Notes: generated from the letters alone by a model not told the origin. Positions 10,991-23,760 are shown, counted from the stretch's first letter. The stretch is DNA of 64,000 nucleotides from Pseudovirgaria hyperparasitica (GCF_010093815.1 NW_022985558.1:6640-70639); one strand, 5' to 3'. A program made the numbers and translations.

Positions 10991-11985
10991 ATGTAGCCAG
11001 TGCGCCAAAAGTATAAATGTTTTACCTAGTCCAACACCATCTACCAATACCACACCCCGTGAAACCGAACTATCCATGCTCTTTCGGAGCTACTAAGCTC
11101 CTATAAGTTACTACTAATATAGAGTAACGCCAGGATTCATGTTAAGAATCCGAGGTTTTCGGGTACTAGTGACTTGGAGACCCACCGCGGCTGTAATATA
11201 GTCTTATGGTTAGGCGGCGCCGTTATTACTCTAGTCATTTAACCAATCCTATAGTTTACTTCTCTTCTCGCTGCCCGACTTTAACTGATCTATAATTAGC
11301 ACTATATCACTAAGATCCGTGTTAATACGTGCGGTGATTGCCGCCTTATTATTATTCGCTTAAATAACCTCGTTAGTTTCAATCTCGGAGATCTTTTAAG
11401 TACCGCTTAAGCCCTTCATAAGATTCTTAATAGTAAGGTAAGAGTGGTACGGACACGTTCCTAGTTTAAGATAATCCGGATTAACGACGTCACGATCCTT
11501 ATAAGTTACCGTAAGCGTGGCCTAGAGCTCTTCTTCGGAGGGGAGACTCTCGAGATATGACCTAGCGAATGTACGCCGATCGCCTATATTAATGCCCTCG
11601 TCTTCGACTATAAATTCTAGATTATTATAGGTATCTATCGATGCTCCCGATGGATTTAGACCGCGTTTCTATATATTAGTCCACGCCTTAGTATAGTACT
11701 CGGGCAATTTTTTCCTTAGTGCCTTTATAGGCTTCAAGGAACGTTTTAGTTTTACTAGGGCAGCTATAGGTCCTTCTTTTATAGTAGCATCTAGTATAGC
11801 TAGTGCGTCTGGCATGGGTGCGTCGAGGAGCGAGTTCGGATCTATCGCTTAGATGTCTTCCATCAGGTCCTAATCTGCAGCATCGCTAGTATTCTCACCA
11901 AGTTCCCCATTCCGGTTAGTGGTAGAGTTACCATCGGCGGCTTAGTATTGATCTAAACGCCTTCTAGCTTTTTTCTTAGAAGGGC

Positions 11986-12006
11986 CTATAATCGTCGATC
12001 CTAGAC
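11986..12006. repeat. Dispersed palindrome, coding copy
   Basis: CCTATAATCGTCGATCCTAGA. On the minus strand it reads L-G-S-T-I-I-G in the frame of the SNF2-type gene. Confidence 0.55.
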
Positions 12007-12838
12007 GGGCCTATAGAGTAATTAGTGGATAAGTAGGGGGAACCTAGTTAGCAGGAACTTTCCGAGGCATTATAGACATCTACCTCGCGTTAGCATAGAC
12101 AATTTTTATGCGAAAGTTGTCCTCGTATTCTTGCCCTTGGTTACGGGCATGGCGTCGGTATTTAAGTACATCGTTAAATAGAAGATATTTATCGTTCTCC
12201 GATATACGCATTCGCGAAAGAGGATTCGTACGATTAGAAGACAGCTTAAGATCCATCCGGAGAATAAGAGACGCGCGCTACTAGTAATCTTCCCATTCAC
12301 TACGACTAGCGGCTGTTGCTACAAGGTAATGGGCACGGTCTTCTTTAATAAGTTCCATAGCTAAAGTGAACTAGCTAAACGGATGCGAACCTTCCAGAAT
12401 CCGCGGGTCAAAGAACTCTACATAGTATTCATTAAGCAAGGCGTTAACTTCAGGATCCTAGAATAAAATGGCTACTTTAACCACGCTAATTCCGAGGTCA
12501 GAGGCAATCTTACTAAGGCGACGGTCCTTTTCCAGCCTAGGTTCCTTTTTACACTCCTATCTAGCCTCTTTTCCCGGCTTTAGCTCGATAGGTGCGCCTT
12601 TTCCTACTTCGCCTGCTTCCTCCTCTATAGCAGCGACCTCGAGAAATCGCTCCATGGCTTTAGGATTGTAGCCTATTAAGCTACTACCTACGATAAGAGC
12701 GGATAAGGTAGCATATTTCTTCTATAACGCTGCTCTGGTTTCGCGAATCTCTTTAGTAGCTACATCTAAAAACGGATCGAGAAAATCATTATCTTCTTCC
12801 TCTTATGCTTAAATATTAACTAGAAGAAAAGGAGCCAT

Positions 12839-13269
12839 AATCTCTAGAAGGGTCTGTAAACGGCGATCGGTGGGTTGAATATATATATATCGAAAAAATG
12901 AGATTACGTAAGAAAATAGTAAAATGATATAGAAGAGATGGAGAGAGTTAACGGAAATAATATATATAAATATATATTTTGGGTCTTGTCACGTGTTATT
13001 ATACAACCTCCTTACGTTACGTCATGACGTGTCACAAGTGAAGTGAATTAACCTATCGGTTTTATTAGAAATTCCAGCCCCTACTCTAGGAATCGCTATT
13101 TACAGGGTGCCCTATAGTTAAGGTCGTAGATCCTAGTTCTTATACTCTTATACTAAATGCGCAACTGCGTTGCTGGGAGAATCCTTTTCACGTCTCCCTC
13201 TTTATATTCTATTTAATATAGGGCGACGTGGATTAAGAGCACTGACTCACGGACGTTATCTATGGGCAT
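12839..13269. other. Spacer between the SNF2-type and RecQ-type genes
   Basis: This is a non-coding gap of about 430 bp between two same-strand island genes. It has a run of TATA/ATATATAT elements at 12,880-12,990, a plausible promoter setting for the SNF2-type gene, and two degenerate palindrome copies near 12,851 and 13,085. Nothing else is recognisable. Confidence 0.4.
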
Positions 13270-16200
13270 TAAGATACTCTATAGACTTTGCATACTTCTA
13301 GACTTAAACTATGATAACTATAAATCCCACCGACCCTATCGACTAACATCCACAACCAGTGGAGTGCCCTAATTAAATTCCAGAATGGCATTCGTAATTT
13401 CATACGCCCCCTCTCGCCGCTTGCGCTATAGCTAACGGGCTAATTCACTAGAGTCCCATGCACCTTCTCTTATTACCATTGGTAGTTAGCCCGTTTTCGA
13501 AATTCCAAACCCTTCCAACCGGGTAGCCTATCGTCTAGATAGGTGGACTACCATTACGCTAAGAGCTCAATATAAACCGAATTTCTATACGCACTTAATA
13601 TTTCCCGGGAGCCGACGGAACCCTAGTTGTCCCTCCGGTCTAGGCTCCCACCATAGATATAGAATTTATGGCCAGTGATAGGTGAAGCAGTACACGTGTT
13701 TAGGCATGACATCACTCTTTCGCATTTAGTCGGCCAGTACACGCTCAACCATGTCTATAAGTCGTCTGTTGTCTAAGTAGTGCGTAGTATAGACTCTACT
13801 ATTAGTACCGCATGCATCGCAATAACTAGCCCACCATCGTCTCTACTCGGATAATGACTGGACGAGACTTATATATTATCTATTTTATAGACGACGTTCT
13901 TATGCTACCAGTTTCATGGACTATTATTATATGAACATTCGTTAATTATAAGTGTCCTCGCCCACGCAATCTTCGTCCGGACGCGCACTAGGAAGTTCTA
14001 ATACCCGCCCTTTCGCTGGTCTTCCTGCCTCGCCTATACTATTACCATATATACGTGCTCGTTTCATCTTATTCCACGTGCAAGGCGGCTAGCGCGACGG
14101 TTAATCGGTCTAGGGTAGGTCGGGTTAACTATTTAAGGAACCCACGGGCGAGCTACTAGGAAGGTCTAGGATCGCCAATTCTAGATCCTCCTAGAGGGTC
14201 TCTAAATGTAGCAGGAATATCGATAGGGTAGGATCGTACACATCGCACTTCTCTTTAACCCCGTCATAGCTCTTTCTACCAAACGACCCGTCGAGATACT
14301 CGTCTAGAAACACCCTACGACACCCTGTCTAGTTCATGTAAGCAAGTGTTATCGCGTCCTTAGTAGTGGCTTCTCCTATCTTTACGAAGATAGCGAGGCT
14401 TCTCGTTAGGTGGTCGCGACCGGCCCGGCCGCTTTCTTATACATAGTCCAGGAATGAAGAAGGAGCGCCTAAGTATATCACGACGCGAATGGCAGCCAGG
14501 TCAACACCTAGGCCGAGAGCGTTTATAGCAACCATGATACCTTCTTCTTTAGCGATAAATCCGTTAAGGATCTACTCCTTAGCTATACTCTCTCGATAGT
14601 ACGCATCATAACCAAGCTCCCCTACGAGGCTAATAGCTTACGTGACCATAGGCGTGAAGACGAGACATCTACCGGTAATGCCCTATCTAACACGTCGCAC
14701 GTATTCCGCTTAACTACGGGTACCTCGAGCCTTCTTAGGTAGGCTCCCAAGCGTATACACAATATTAGGCCGAGTTATAGCTTCGCGGTAGATGAACACA
14801 TCTCTAGCGTTCACACGTATGGCTTTCCATAGCCCTGCTTCATCATCGGGTGGCAGGGTTGCACTTAGAAGTATAATCTACATCTCTAGGTCGACCATTA
14901 TTTAGATGTCGCGAAAGGCCGGCCGGAACTGGTCGTTATTAATGATATAGTGGCACTTATCGACAATCACACGGTCGAGTAGTCCTAGGCTGTTTATATA
15001 GTTCATGAACTGCATGAACGGTTCGCCTTTTATAGACTCGGGCGTAATAATAATAATAGACGTCCCGTAAGGGGGGTGCGTAGAGTCGAATGCTTCTATA
15101 GTAATACCACCATTATAATAACGGCGGATAAGGTCATCTCGAAGGGCCTTTAGCGGGATAATAACTAGTATTACTCCGTCTAGTACCATTAACGTAGCCA
15201 ACATGAAAGGTAGACTTTTACCTAAGGTAGTCGGCTATATAACTAGTATCGGACTACGGCCTTCGACTAGCCCGGTAAATACCTTTTCTTATTAGGGTCG
15301 CATTCTAGCGTTTTCGTCACGGAGTACGACCTTAACAGCCTTATACGGGTCCTTCTCCCGGAGTGCAGCCTAACGGTAAGCCCGTGCTTATGAAATTCGC
15401 GTCTAGCTAGGCGCAACCTTATTGAATACAGGCACCCCGATCTCGTGCTGCTATACGCGACTAACCTAGAAGTACCTCTCTATTGCCGTCTTTGCCGCAC
15501 TAAACGGGCTACTTATATCACGACTATACGCGATCTAGGCAATCTTTATACTATAACCAGCTTACTTATTAAGAATAGCGGTTAGACTATTATCTCGGGT
15601 ACCCGGATTCTGGTCCTCGTCCTATAGACCATCCTTATCGGCCTCGTCCACATGGTTAATCTCGTACTTCTGAAGCTTGCGCTTTATAATTATAATCGCG
15701 ACTTAACGATAGTCTATGATACCCATGTTAACTACTCCTATACTAAGATATATCTATTCCCTTATCGCATGGCTTATGCGCTCGCTAGTCTAGTACGGCG
15801 ATAGCTATATATATATAGGGACGACTGTCTATGTTAGATCCATGAATCTCTCGAGTTGTTCCTTCCACGGGATGACTAACCAAAGATACCATGTTAGAAT
15901 ATTATATACGACCGGCGGTAGATATCGAAGAATCAGGCGGATATCTCCTTTACGTGTATACCCTTTATGGTACTTTGTCATAATGCAAAGCTTATTACCA
16001 TAAAGAATAATATTACGTATATCACCCTGTCGCGTATTACGGTACCGTATACTTAGGATTTCTGGTCCGCGTGCAGGCTGTCCAGCTATTATATAGATAA
16101 GAATAAGTAGCTGACTAAGAAAGACTCGAATCTATTCGAGCCAGTCTTATACTTTTTATATATCTAACTCTCCTCTAGTAAAGAATGCTAACTATATATT

Positions 16201-17976
16201 CTAGTCCTTTTTAACTCGCCTTCTAAACCATAAGGACTACTTCTAGAGGCACGCTAACTAAAGGAAGCTATACCCGATTATGTTATCAGCCGTATTATCC
16301 GTGAGTGACTACCATGGGATTACTAGTGCTCCCTCTATAGAAGATAGTAGAAGAATATTAGTATATAATGTTCGCGCTGTTCGATTTATTAAGCTAGAGA
16401 CCATCCCTCTAAATGCATTTATTGGAATTGTATATGCATTATACGTAAGTGTATCATCAACCCACTATATCTTTGCGTCTATGGCTGTGTTACCCACGAT
16501 TTTAAGACCGTAAGCTCTAAGTTATATCTACTATCCAACTACACCGCGACTACCGCGGAGGAGATACTAGTTAATAAATGGTAAGAGATATCCGAGGACA
16601 TCTATAGTACCACCCGCTTACTTATGGAAGACTTCCTAGATGGCCTACTCAAGGATAATAAGGCGGGAGAACTTAATAAGTGCTAATAGAGTAGACGTAT
16701 AGTTCTATGGTGAAAGGAAGCCCCCGTTTCGATCTACATATAGTAGGCCGGATAATGGGACTAGTACGGCCTCGAATAAGTGCATATGTGGCGTCTATCG
16801 TAGTAATATAATAATAAGCTATATATAAAGGTAGGCGATGCGAGAAAGAGGGCGGGTTTAGATACTAAACACCTCGTATAGTTTTGCCCGACGTGTTTCT
16901 AGATCCCACTCGCTAAGATTACCTTCTACTCCACGATAGTCGTTGGTTACGCTCGTCTCGGGTTTAGAGTCGGAGCTACTATCACTCTCGCCGGATGGCT
17001 ATTCCGTAGTGATATAGTCCAGAAGCCGAGTAATACACGCCTTAGTCTTAGCGTTAAAGACTAAAGCCGGGAGGTAGTAGGGATTCTAGTACACTTGGAT
17101 GGCCCCGATAATAAGACGCTAAAGATGCTTCGAGTAATCGCGGAATATTTTCTAGTTCCGATAACGTGCGAGAGGTTACTATAGCCCGGGCTCTATTATA
17201 GAACGCGCTACTTCTAGGCATAGTAGTCTATCGTAAGCGCCTACTGTCTCATAGGCTTAGTAGAATAGAACTCTTAGACTAGATAATACTATCTTCAGCG
17301 GCCCTTCGGTAGGCACCTCTAGGATATCGGTAAGTGCGAGGACATCCATGCCTTAGAAGTAGTTAATGAATTTTATACGTTCCAGCCATGGATCAACTTC
17401 GTCGATAGCGCCGGTTTATACTATACGACCTTCGTCTTTAAGGACGTTCTGCTAATTTAACTAGAGCTAATCGAGTATAGTGTTAATTAGTGTACGAGTG
17501 TATGTAGTAGTACGTGTTATAATCGGGATAAGGCGGTTCAACCGGCCTATATTATATAGGCATTAGTATGGTACATTATCTCTATATCCACGTGTCTTAT
17601 CGTCCGCTCTAGGTGGAGCCCCCCTACGCCCATTGAAGAACGCTATATGTTCGTTTTTAATGTGTGATTTAAGATTCTTTAAAAGGCCAAGAACTAATCC
17701 GTAGTTCTCGATAATGCATTAGAACCCTCTCTTAACCGGAATATACCTTATAGGCCGTGATAGGGCAGCGGGTATTCGAAGGTCGTCGATTATAGTGGCG
17801 GTATGACTAAGCGAGTAAATATGGCTTTTAATAATCTTACGATACTTCGGTCTCATTCCTCGGTATTCTTAAAGGAGGTGGCGGTCTAGCGCGGATGGGA
17901 GGATGGCGCGCTTGTAATCTCGATAGATGATTACTCCGGTGTCAAGGTCGACGACTAGTAGTAAATCTACGGACAT
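13270..17976 (-). pseudogene. OrsD-domain RecQ helicase (telomere-linked type), RIP-inactivated
   Basis: The frame starts at ATG 17,976 and can be read to about 13,270, roughly 1,560 codons, a normal length for fungal telomere-linked RecQ helicases. The N-terminus resembles the OrsD/DUF3505 Cys-His region (SALDRHLL, then a second finger ending LKSHIKNEH). Further on is the family phrase QAGYSIKIAQIAYSR-like (canonically QAGHS..VAG.IYAR). The RecQ core follows at 15,300-14,300: a Walker A box PTTLGKS, VIVDKCH at the DECH position, LLSATLPP, NALGLGVDLAAI and a SGRAGRD box. The Cys/Trp-rich C-terminus is also typical. Such helicases unwind 3'-5' and cluster near telomeres. Many in-frame stops occur, in glutamine-like positions. 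Related genes are often subtelomeric, so this locus may be or have been subtelomeric; no telomere repeat is visible. Confidence 0.8.
14165..14184. repeat. Dispersed palindrome, coding copy
   Basis: TCTAGGATCGCCAATTCTAG. On the minus strand it reads L-E-L-A-I-L-D in the frame of the RecQ-type gene, beyond the helicase core. Confidence 0.55.
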
Positions 17977-18056
17977 CTATATATATTCGTATAGTGTTAG
18001 TAGGTTAGCGTCGGGAGTAGACTATGATATATATAATTATGTTCCTATAGATGGGT

Positions 18057-18076
18057 GTGGAAACGGCGATTCTAGA
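18057..18076. repeat. Dispersed palindrome, between two island genes
   Basis: GTGGAAACGGCGATTCTAGA, at the junction between the upstream unknown gene and the RecQ-type gene. Confidence 0.5.
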
Positions 18077-19811
18077 CGGCTCTAGAGTAAGGAGTTTTCA
18101 GGTCCTTTGGTTTTCGACGGCCGTGCCGTAGGAAATCAATAGCTGCCACTAGCCCCGATCTTTAGCTAAGGTGTTCCACTATTAGTGTAGTCGCTACTGA
18201 ATTAGTGTATTTCATTCTCTAATCTACCTCATCATTATCTATAGTGCGCATGTCCTATGGCGTACTTAGCCCCAGGCTATGGTCTTATAGATTAATTAGA
18301 TTTATAAACTACTCTAGCGCTATATTCGTAATATTTTCCGAGGTTATTCTCTCGATCGGGAACTGCCTAGGTGGCGCAATGTCTCCATTCAAAATCTAAT
18401 GTAAATATGGCTTAATACCATAATAAAGTCGTCTAAGCCATGGATAACATCGGTCTACGAGGCCTAGGAAGTCCTCTAGTATACTAACCCTTATCTTCTA
18501 GAAGAAAGAGTCCGTAATTTCGGGTGGTAGTAGAACGAATAACCCGTCGCCAAACCTCTTGCGGATTAACGCCTAGTGCGCGCCATGACTTAACCAATCG
18601 TTCATTTATTTCCACTGTCTTGTCCGCTTAAAGGCCTCCCCTTACTATGTACATATGTCGATATCTAGGTCCTGCGGTTATTCTAGACTTGGCGCATGAT
18701 CTTCCATGAGTTAATTAATACGGGCATATAGGCGAGCCTTTATAATTGACCGGATGCCTTGCCTAGTGCTAAGGGTGAATATGCGGTCTATTTTTAGTGC
18801 CTCCTTAGCAGCGTTTATAGCTTCATATATATCCGCGAGTACTAGGCGACGTCTAATCCCGATAAGACGCGATGTGTGTACTAGCTTAACGATCTTAAAG
18901 TAGAGTGTACTAGCCTGGTCTATGAATATACGCACTAAGCGTTCCCTAGTCGACGTTATATCCCTAATAATAACCTATAGGGGATTAAGGCTATGAGGCG
19001 CTATGTCTACCGTCTTACCGTCTCGCCATTCTTATAGTAGTAATCTAAAGTAAAGTAGCGTTAACGGTGAACCGATCTCTAATACGCGATTAAGGAGTTG
19101 TCTAACCATGTTTGTATCTTTAGGGAAGTATTATAATATGCCTATCTAATGAAGATAACTTGTATTTACACGGAGCTATGCTTCATGTTCGTTCCGTGAC
19201 GACGGGCTATCGGGGTTAGTAAATGGCTCCATAACCTCCCTAAGCATAGCCTCATGCTTTGCTCTTAACTTAGCCCGGATTTTATTACTTACCCTCGTGG
19301 TCGTTAGCGGAGTTCTCGTAGTTAACTATTCGTTCTAGTTAGATGCATCGTTACGGCGCCGCTTTCTAGGGGTATATATAGACTAACGCTCTTCTTCGTC
19401 GTCCTCTTCTCGCTCTTAATCGGTATTATAGGCTATTATCTCTGGTTGCGCTGGTACTATACGAAGAGCTACCGTGGTGCTAGGAGTTATATAAGATTAT
19501 TAAGAGGGTAGGGGAGATGTCGGAGGCGGCAGGCATGTGTTAGGAACGAAATCGTCTTCTTTATCGTTATTAGGCGAGTTATTATTCATATTAGTAACGT
19601 ATAAATGGGCTGGAATCTATTGCTCGTTCAGCTAACGAGCCGCTACCTCTAGTAATTATACGATAAATAGTGGCGGGCTAGGAAACGATAACGGTCGGAA
19701 GAAGGCGGCTTAAGCTCTATCGCTCCCGCCGATGGGGAAAAGTTTAAATATAATGTCCCATGCTTAACGTATACCATCTATATTAGGAAGCGGTACTAAG
19801 GGGGGTGCCAT
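18060..19811 (-). pseudogene. Unknown island gene upstream of the RecQ-type helicase, RIP-inactivated
   Basis: The frame starts at ATG 19,811 (MAPPLVPLPNIDG) and runs to about 18,060, roughly 580 codons, broken only by TAA/TAG at glutamine-like places. A short clean stretch at 18,711-18,935 reads ...LADIYEAINAAKEALKIDR and looks helical. The middle has an acidic and basic stretch ending in TPRKRRR (about 19,365), a possible nuclear localisation signal. I do not recognise the family. It ends about 80 bp before the RecQ-type gene begins on the same strand, and the SNF2-type gene starts with the same MAP tripeptide. It is the first of the four collinear genes. Confidence 0.5.
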
Positions 19812-19841
19812 AGCTTATAAAGTTCGTGAGTAGTAGAATGG

Positions 19842-19861
19842 ATTAGAATCGGCGATTCTAG
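19842..19861. repeat. Dispersed palindrome, upstream copy
   Basis: ATTAGAATCGGCGATTCTAG, 31 bp upstream of the first island gene; a weaker neighbour (GAGTACGCGATTC) follows at about 19,872. Confidence 0.65.
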
Positions 19862-20267
19862 AGGTGTCTTAGAGTACGCGATTCTATAAGGATTACTAAG
19901 GTCCTTAGACGTATGCGTAGGTCGGCGTGTAGCATACCTAGGTACCGATCGCGCACGGTTGGGAAAATCAAAGTGAAAATCGCGAAAAATGCGTAGTTTT
20001 CATGCATATTCTTCGCCACCCCCTCCGTGAAAATGATAATTATAAGTTAGCCAGACATAACTTTTGACCATGCGATTTCTTAATATATAAAAATTATTCG
20101 GATGTAGGCGTGGGAAGGGCTGCCTTTCGACTCTGCCTTACGGTGTCTTTCGACTACCTAGTTTTTCTACCAAGAGTCGTGCATGGTTACCGCCTAGGCC
20201 CGTGCAACGTTCTTTCGTATATCGAAAGAACGGCTCCTGATTGTTAGATTCTAATAAAGTATATTAT
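19862..20267. other. Right flank of the helicase island with a perfect 25-bp hairpin
   Basis: This region is little touched by RIP and holds no gene. GAAAAT-type short repeats lie at 19,960-20,030. At 20,208-20,232 is a perfect hairpin: arms CGTTCTTTCG and CGAAAGAACG around TATAT, followed 8-16 bases later by CTGATTGTTAG. A hairpin close to an element end recalls Helitron 3' termini, but no Rep/helicase protein of that class is seen, so I call it only a candidate island boundary. Confidence 0.45.
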
Positions 20268-20810
20268 TTTAACGACGCTCTAATAGCTTCTACTATTTCT
20301 CTAGACGCTCTAGACGCGTAAAGGCGGTCTAAGCGCTCTACTAAGCTTTTCGCTAAGTAGCGGCCGTATATTCTTTCTCTAACTTAAGATAAGTCTTTTT
20401 AGAACGAACCTTCTTATCTAGAAATATTACTTACTAGCTCTAATAAGAGGAAAGGGAACTTATAAGATAATTTACTTAAAGCCTTAATTCTATACTTACT
20501 CCCTAAGTAACTCTAATAAATATACTCTAAACACTTATTAGACTTTACGAATACCGCCCTATAAGTTAAACTATATTTCTTATAGAATAAGTAAGGGAAA
20601 GGTATTTCGTTACCTTTATAATTAATTAAAATAGATAAAGTAACTCTTCGTTTCGCTAGATTAGATTTAGGAGACTTAACTAATTTTATAACTCTAGATA
20701 TAACGGAAGAAAAGGAAGAAGGGCTCCTTACCGAAGAAAATTAGAATAACCCTCTATTTATAAGTAACTATAGAAGTACTTTAGGACGAAGTACCTTAGA
20801 AGGGGTATTA
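20268..20810 (+). other. Unidentified RIP-mutated coding remnant
   Basis: On the plus strand one frame runs from about 20,268 to the start of the LTR at 20,811 with interruptions only of the TAA/TAG kind. It is rich in leucine and lysine and I cannot place it in a family. It ends abruptly where the LTR begins, so it was probably cut by that insertion or belongs to a neighbouring element. Confidence 0.35.
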
Positions 20811-21339
20811 TATAATAAATTACTAGCTAGAGCCATAGAAGGATACGTAGACTCTAGTACGAGTAGTATAAGAGGTAGTATAGTACGTAGGAGAGGTGCC
20901 TATAATATAATAGATAGCCTTAGGTAGTAACCTAAGGCTAAGATAGATACCTATAGAAAGAGCTAATTATAGGTACTTAGAATAGGTATTCTAAGTAGTC
21001 TATATAGTAATTAGGAATAGAACCTTAATATTCTAAGTAACGTACTAAACGCTTAGAATAAGTATTCTAATTAGAAGACCTTAGTAGAACTATATAGACC
21101 CTTTAGACCTAACCTCTAGAGATAGTTCTATAGTAATTAATTTAAACTTATACTAATACAATTACTACTTCACTCGTCTACCAGCTAGTTACCATTTATA
21201 CCCTATTAATACTTACTATAAACCTACTTACACTCCTCTAAGCCTTCTAAGTACCTTTACCTTAAGAAAAGCTAGAATACTCTATATAATGGACTACTTA
21301 AGGGATAGACCGTATCCTCCTCTAGGAAGGTTTATTATA
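20811..21339 (+). mobile_element. Gypsy LTR, inverted relative to the right-hand LTR
   Basis: This 529-bp block begins TATAATAAATTACTAGCT and ends AGGTTTATTATA, the TG...CA ends of an LTR after RIP. It matches 31,203-32,307 as the reverse complement, apart from the solo LTR nested in the latter. The homology stops sharply at both ends. It abuts the integrase part of the minus-strand Gypsy body, so it stands where a 3' LTR would be but points the wrong way. Flanking bases show no matching target-site duplication. Confidence 0.7.
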
Positions 21340-23743
21340 CTATCTATAGATAATAGGCTATTAATAGTTGGTAGTTCGTTCTAAGCTATCGTACTAGGCT
21401 TTTCTAAAAATTTAATATAAAGAGCTTATCTCTATTAGATATAATACTATTAGATAAACTATAGTTTACTATAACTACTTATAGAAATATATAGACTATT
21501 TCTTCTACGTCTATATTCTTTTAATAGAGTATAAAGTAGGCGTACTTCGTAAGTTTATTAACTACTACTAGTATAGTATTATACTATACTTATAAAACTA
21601 GTTCTCTTAAGAGTAGTAGATCTATTATAAAGTCTATAGAGATTATTTCCTAAGTATATAATAGTAGGGGAATTAGTTAAAGTTCTCCGTATAGTTTATA
21701 TCTATTAGATTAGCTTTTACTATATAGAATATAGTTCTATATAACTTCCTTAATTACTTATCTTTCCTTATAAGTTATATAGTATCTCTTAAATCTTTTA
21801 TAAGTTTTTATTTCTCCTTAATATCTATATATTAGGTCTTTATAGAACTCTTTAATAAAATAGTAGGCCTTATCCCTTAGAATTATACTCCTTCCCTTAG
21901 AGTTCTTAAGTATAAATTCTTTCCGTATTACTATAATATATTACGTTAGTTTAAGGTTTTCTTCTTTAGTAATCTCTAATATAGTCTATTCTATAGTAGG
22001 TTCTTTTCGCTTATATTCTACTTATTAGCTAAGGGCGTTAGCTCTTCCGTTTTTAGATCCTTTATAATATATAATTTAGATATTAAATTCTATAAGAAGC
22101 TTATACTAACTAATTTATTTCTTTTAGAGTTCTTTCGTAGTAGTAAAGGTAGTTAGATTTTTATAGTTAGTATATACTTTTACTATATAGTCTAATCTAT
22201 AGAGGTAGCTTCTCTATTCCTTAAGATACTTAATTATAATATAGAGTTCTTTTTTATAGATTAGCTAATTTATTTCTAATCCTCGGAATTTTTAGAAGTA
22301 GAATACTATAGAATATCTTTTCTCTTATTTATCTATCTAGGTTAACTACCCTCTAATAGTAAATTCTAATATATCTATCTCGACTTTATAGGGTTTTTCT
22401 ATTTAATATATCTTTAATATAGGTTTAGTTATAATAGACTCTTTTAATTATTAAAATACTTATTCTTACTTTAGTCCCTATTTAAATATTATATTCTTCT
22501 TTATAAGCTTATATAATAGAGCCGTTTTTATAGAATAGTTATATATAAATTATCTATAAAAGTTCATAAATCCGGTAAATCCTCAGATTTCCTTAACTAT
22601 CTTAGATTATTTCTAGTTCTTAATAGCCTTAATCTTCTTTAGGTCTATTTATATTTCTCTAGATATAATTTTAAATTCTAAAAATATAACTTTCTATATA
22701 TAGAAGATACTCTTCTTTAATTCTACTAGTAGATTTACTATCTATAATTTCTAAAGTACCTTATATATATATTCTCTATACTCTAATAGATTTCTTAAAT
22801 AAATTAATATATTATCTAGATAGACTATTATAAAGTAGTTAAGGTATTCTCTTAGTATATTATTAATTAGTACTTAGAATATAGCTAGTATATTAGTTAG
22901 CCTAAATAGTATTACTAGATATTTATAGTAGCCGTATTAAGTCCGAAAAGCTATTTTCTATTTATCTTCTTCTACTATATATATAAGATTATATACTTCT
23001 TATAAGTCTATTATAGTAAAGTACTAAGCTTCTATAAGTTAGTTCTATAATGTATTAATTTAGGGTAGAGGGTATCTATTTTTAATAGTAATATTATTTA
23101 AGTATTAATAGTCTATATAGAGTTATTTACTCCTATCTTTCTTTAGTATAAAGAGTATTAGATATTCTATAGATAATTTAGAGGGTCGGATATATTCTTT
23201 TACTTCTATTTTCTTAATATATTATCGCGTTATCTCTAGTTATTTTTTAGTAAGTCGGTATATACTTTTAAACGTAGATACTATTTCTAGTTAGAGTATT
23301 ATTATATAATTATACGGGCTACGCTTTAGTAGTCCCGTCTTAAGTTCTTCTTTAAAGATAATATAGTATTAGTAGTATTTCTTTAGTACGAGTACGTTAT
23401 TTATTTTTTAAATCTATTTATCTATAGATATATCTTATTATACTATATATTTCTTACGTAAGGGTCCGCTCTTTATATTACCTTACTTATTATTAAGCTT
23501 CCGAATATAGTAGATAGACTTCCTAATTATTAGCGCCTTTATAGATTTATTAATCTCTATCTCTTCTTTAATAGTTTCTAAGGGTCTTAATATTCTCTAG
23601 GGTATAATTTCCTTAGTTTTCTAGTTAATTATAGGGTTAACTTCTTTAAGCTATAGTATTTCTAGAATTAAGTCGTATTATTCTAGCTCCGCTATATCTA
23701 GTTATAATTATTAGTATTCTACTATTAAGACTAAATCTAGAGG

Positions 23744-23760
23744 TTCTATTTCTAAGTATA
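23744..23760. repeat. LINE target-site duplication, left copy
   Basis: TTCTATTTCTAAGTATA, identical to 29,051-29,067, belonging to the interrupted Gypsy. Confidence 0.85.

Larger units (their letters stand above)
8354..12838 (-). pseudogene. SNF2-family DEAH helicase of the helicase island, RIP-inactivated
   Basis: The frame starts at ATG 12,838 and runs to about 8,354 (roughly 1,470 codons). Helicase motifs appear in order: motif I as DGVGLGKT near 11,030, Ia as PALLLVPVNLL near 10,850, II as an EAHGFRN box near 10,460 (DEAH with the Asp codon changed), III as LVTGTPVYNF near 10,365, then a helicase-C region with GIIGVGFNL near 9,165. This order is that of Swi2/Snf2 ATPases, which translocate on DNA and remodel chromatin. 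An intron at 10,917-10,990 lies between motifs I and Ia. The N-terminal ~500 codons are unassigned. Many in-frame stops occur, all at TAA/TAG in glutamine-like positions, so the gene cannot make a full protein. Its neighbours on the same strand are a RecQ-type gene upstream and an unknown gene downstream. Confidence 0.75.

Noticed and set aside
4440-19811. The helicase island as a Starship giant transposon
   Set aside because: No DUF3435 tyrosine recombinase was found at either end, and no typical Starship cargo gene is visible.
4427-19861. The palindromes as a CRISPR array or simple satellite
   Set aside because: Spacing is irregular (0.05-3.7 kb), copies differ in context, and the host is a eukaryote.
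4440-20232. The helicase island as a Helitron
   Set aside because: The helicases are RecQ and SNF2 types; no Rep/HUH nuclease or Pif1-type helicase is readable. Only the border hairpin fits, which is too little.
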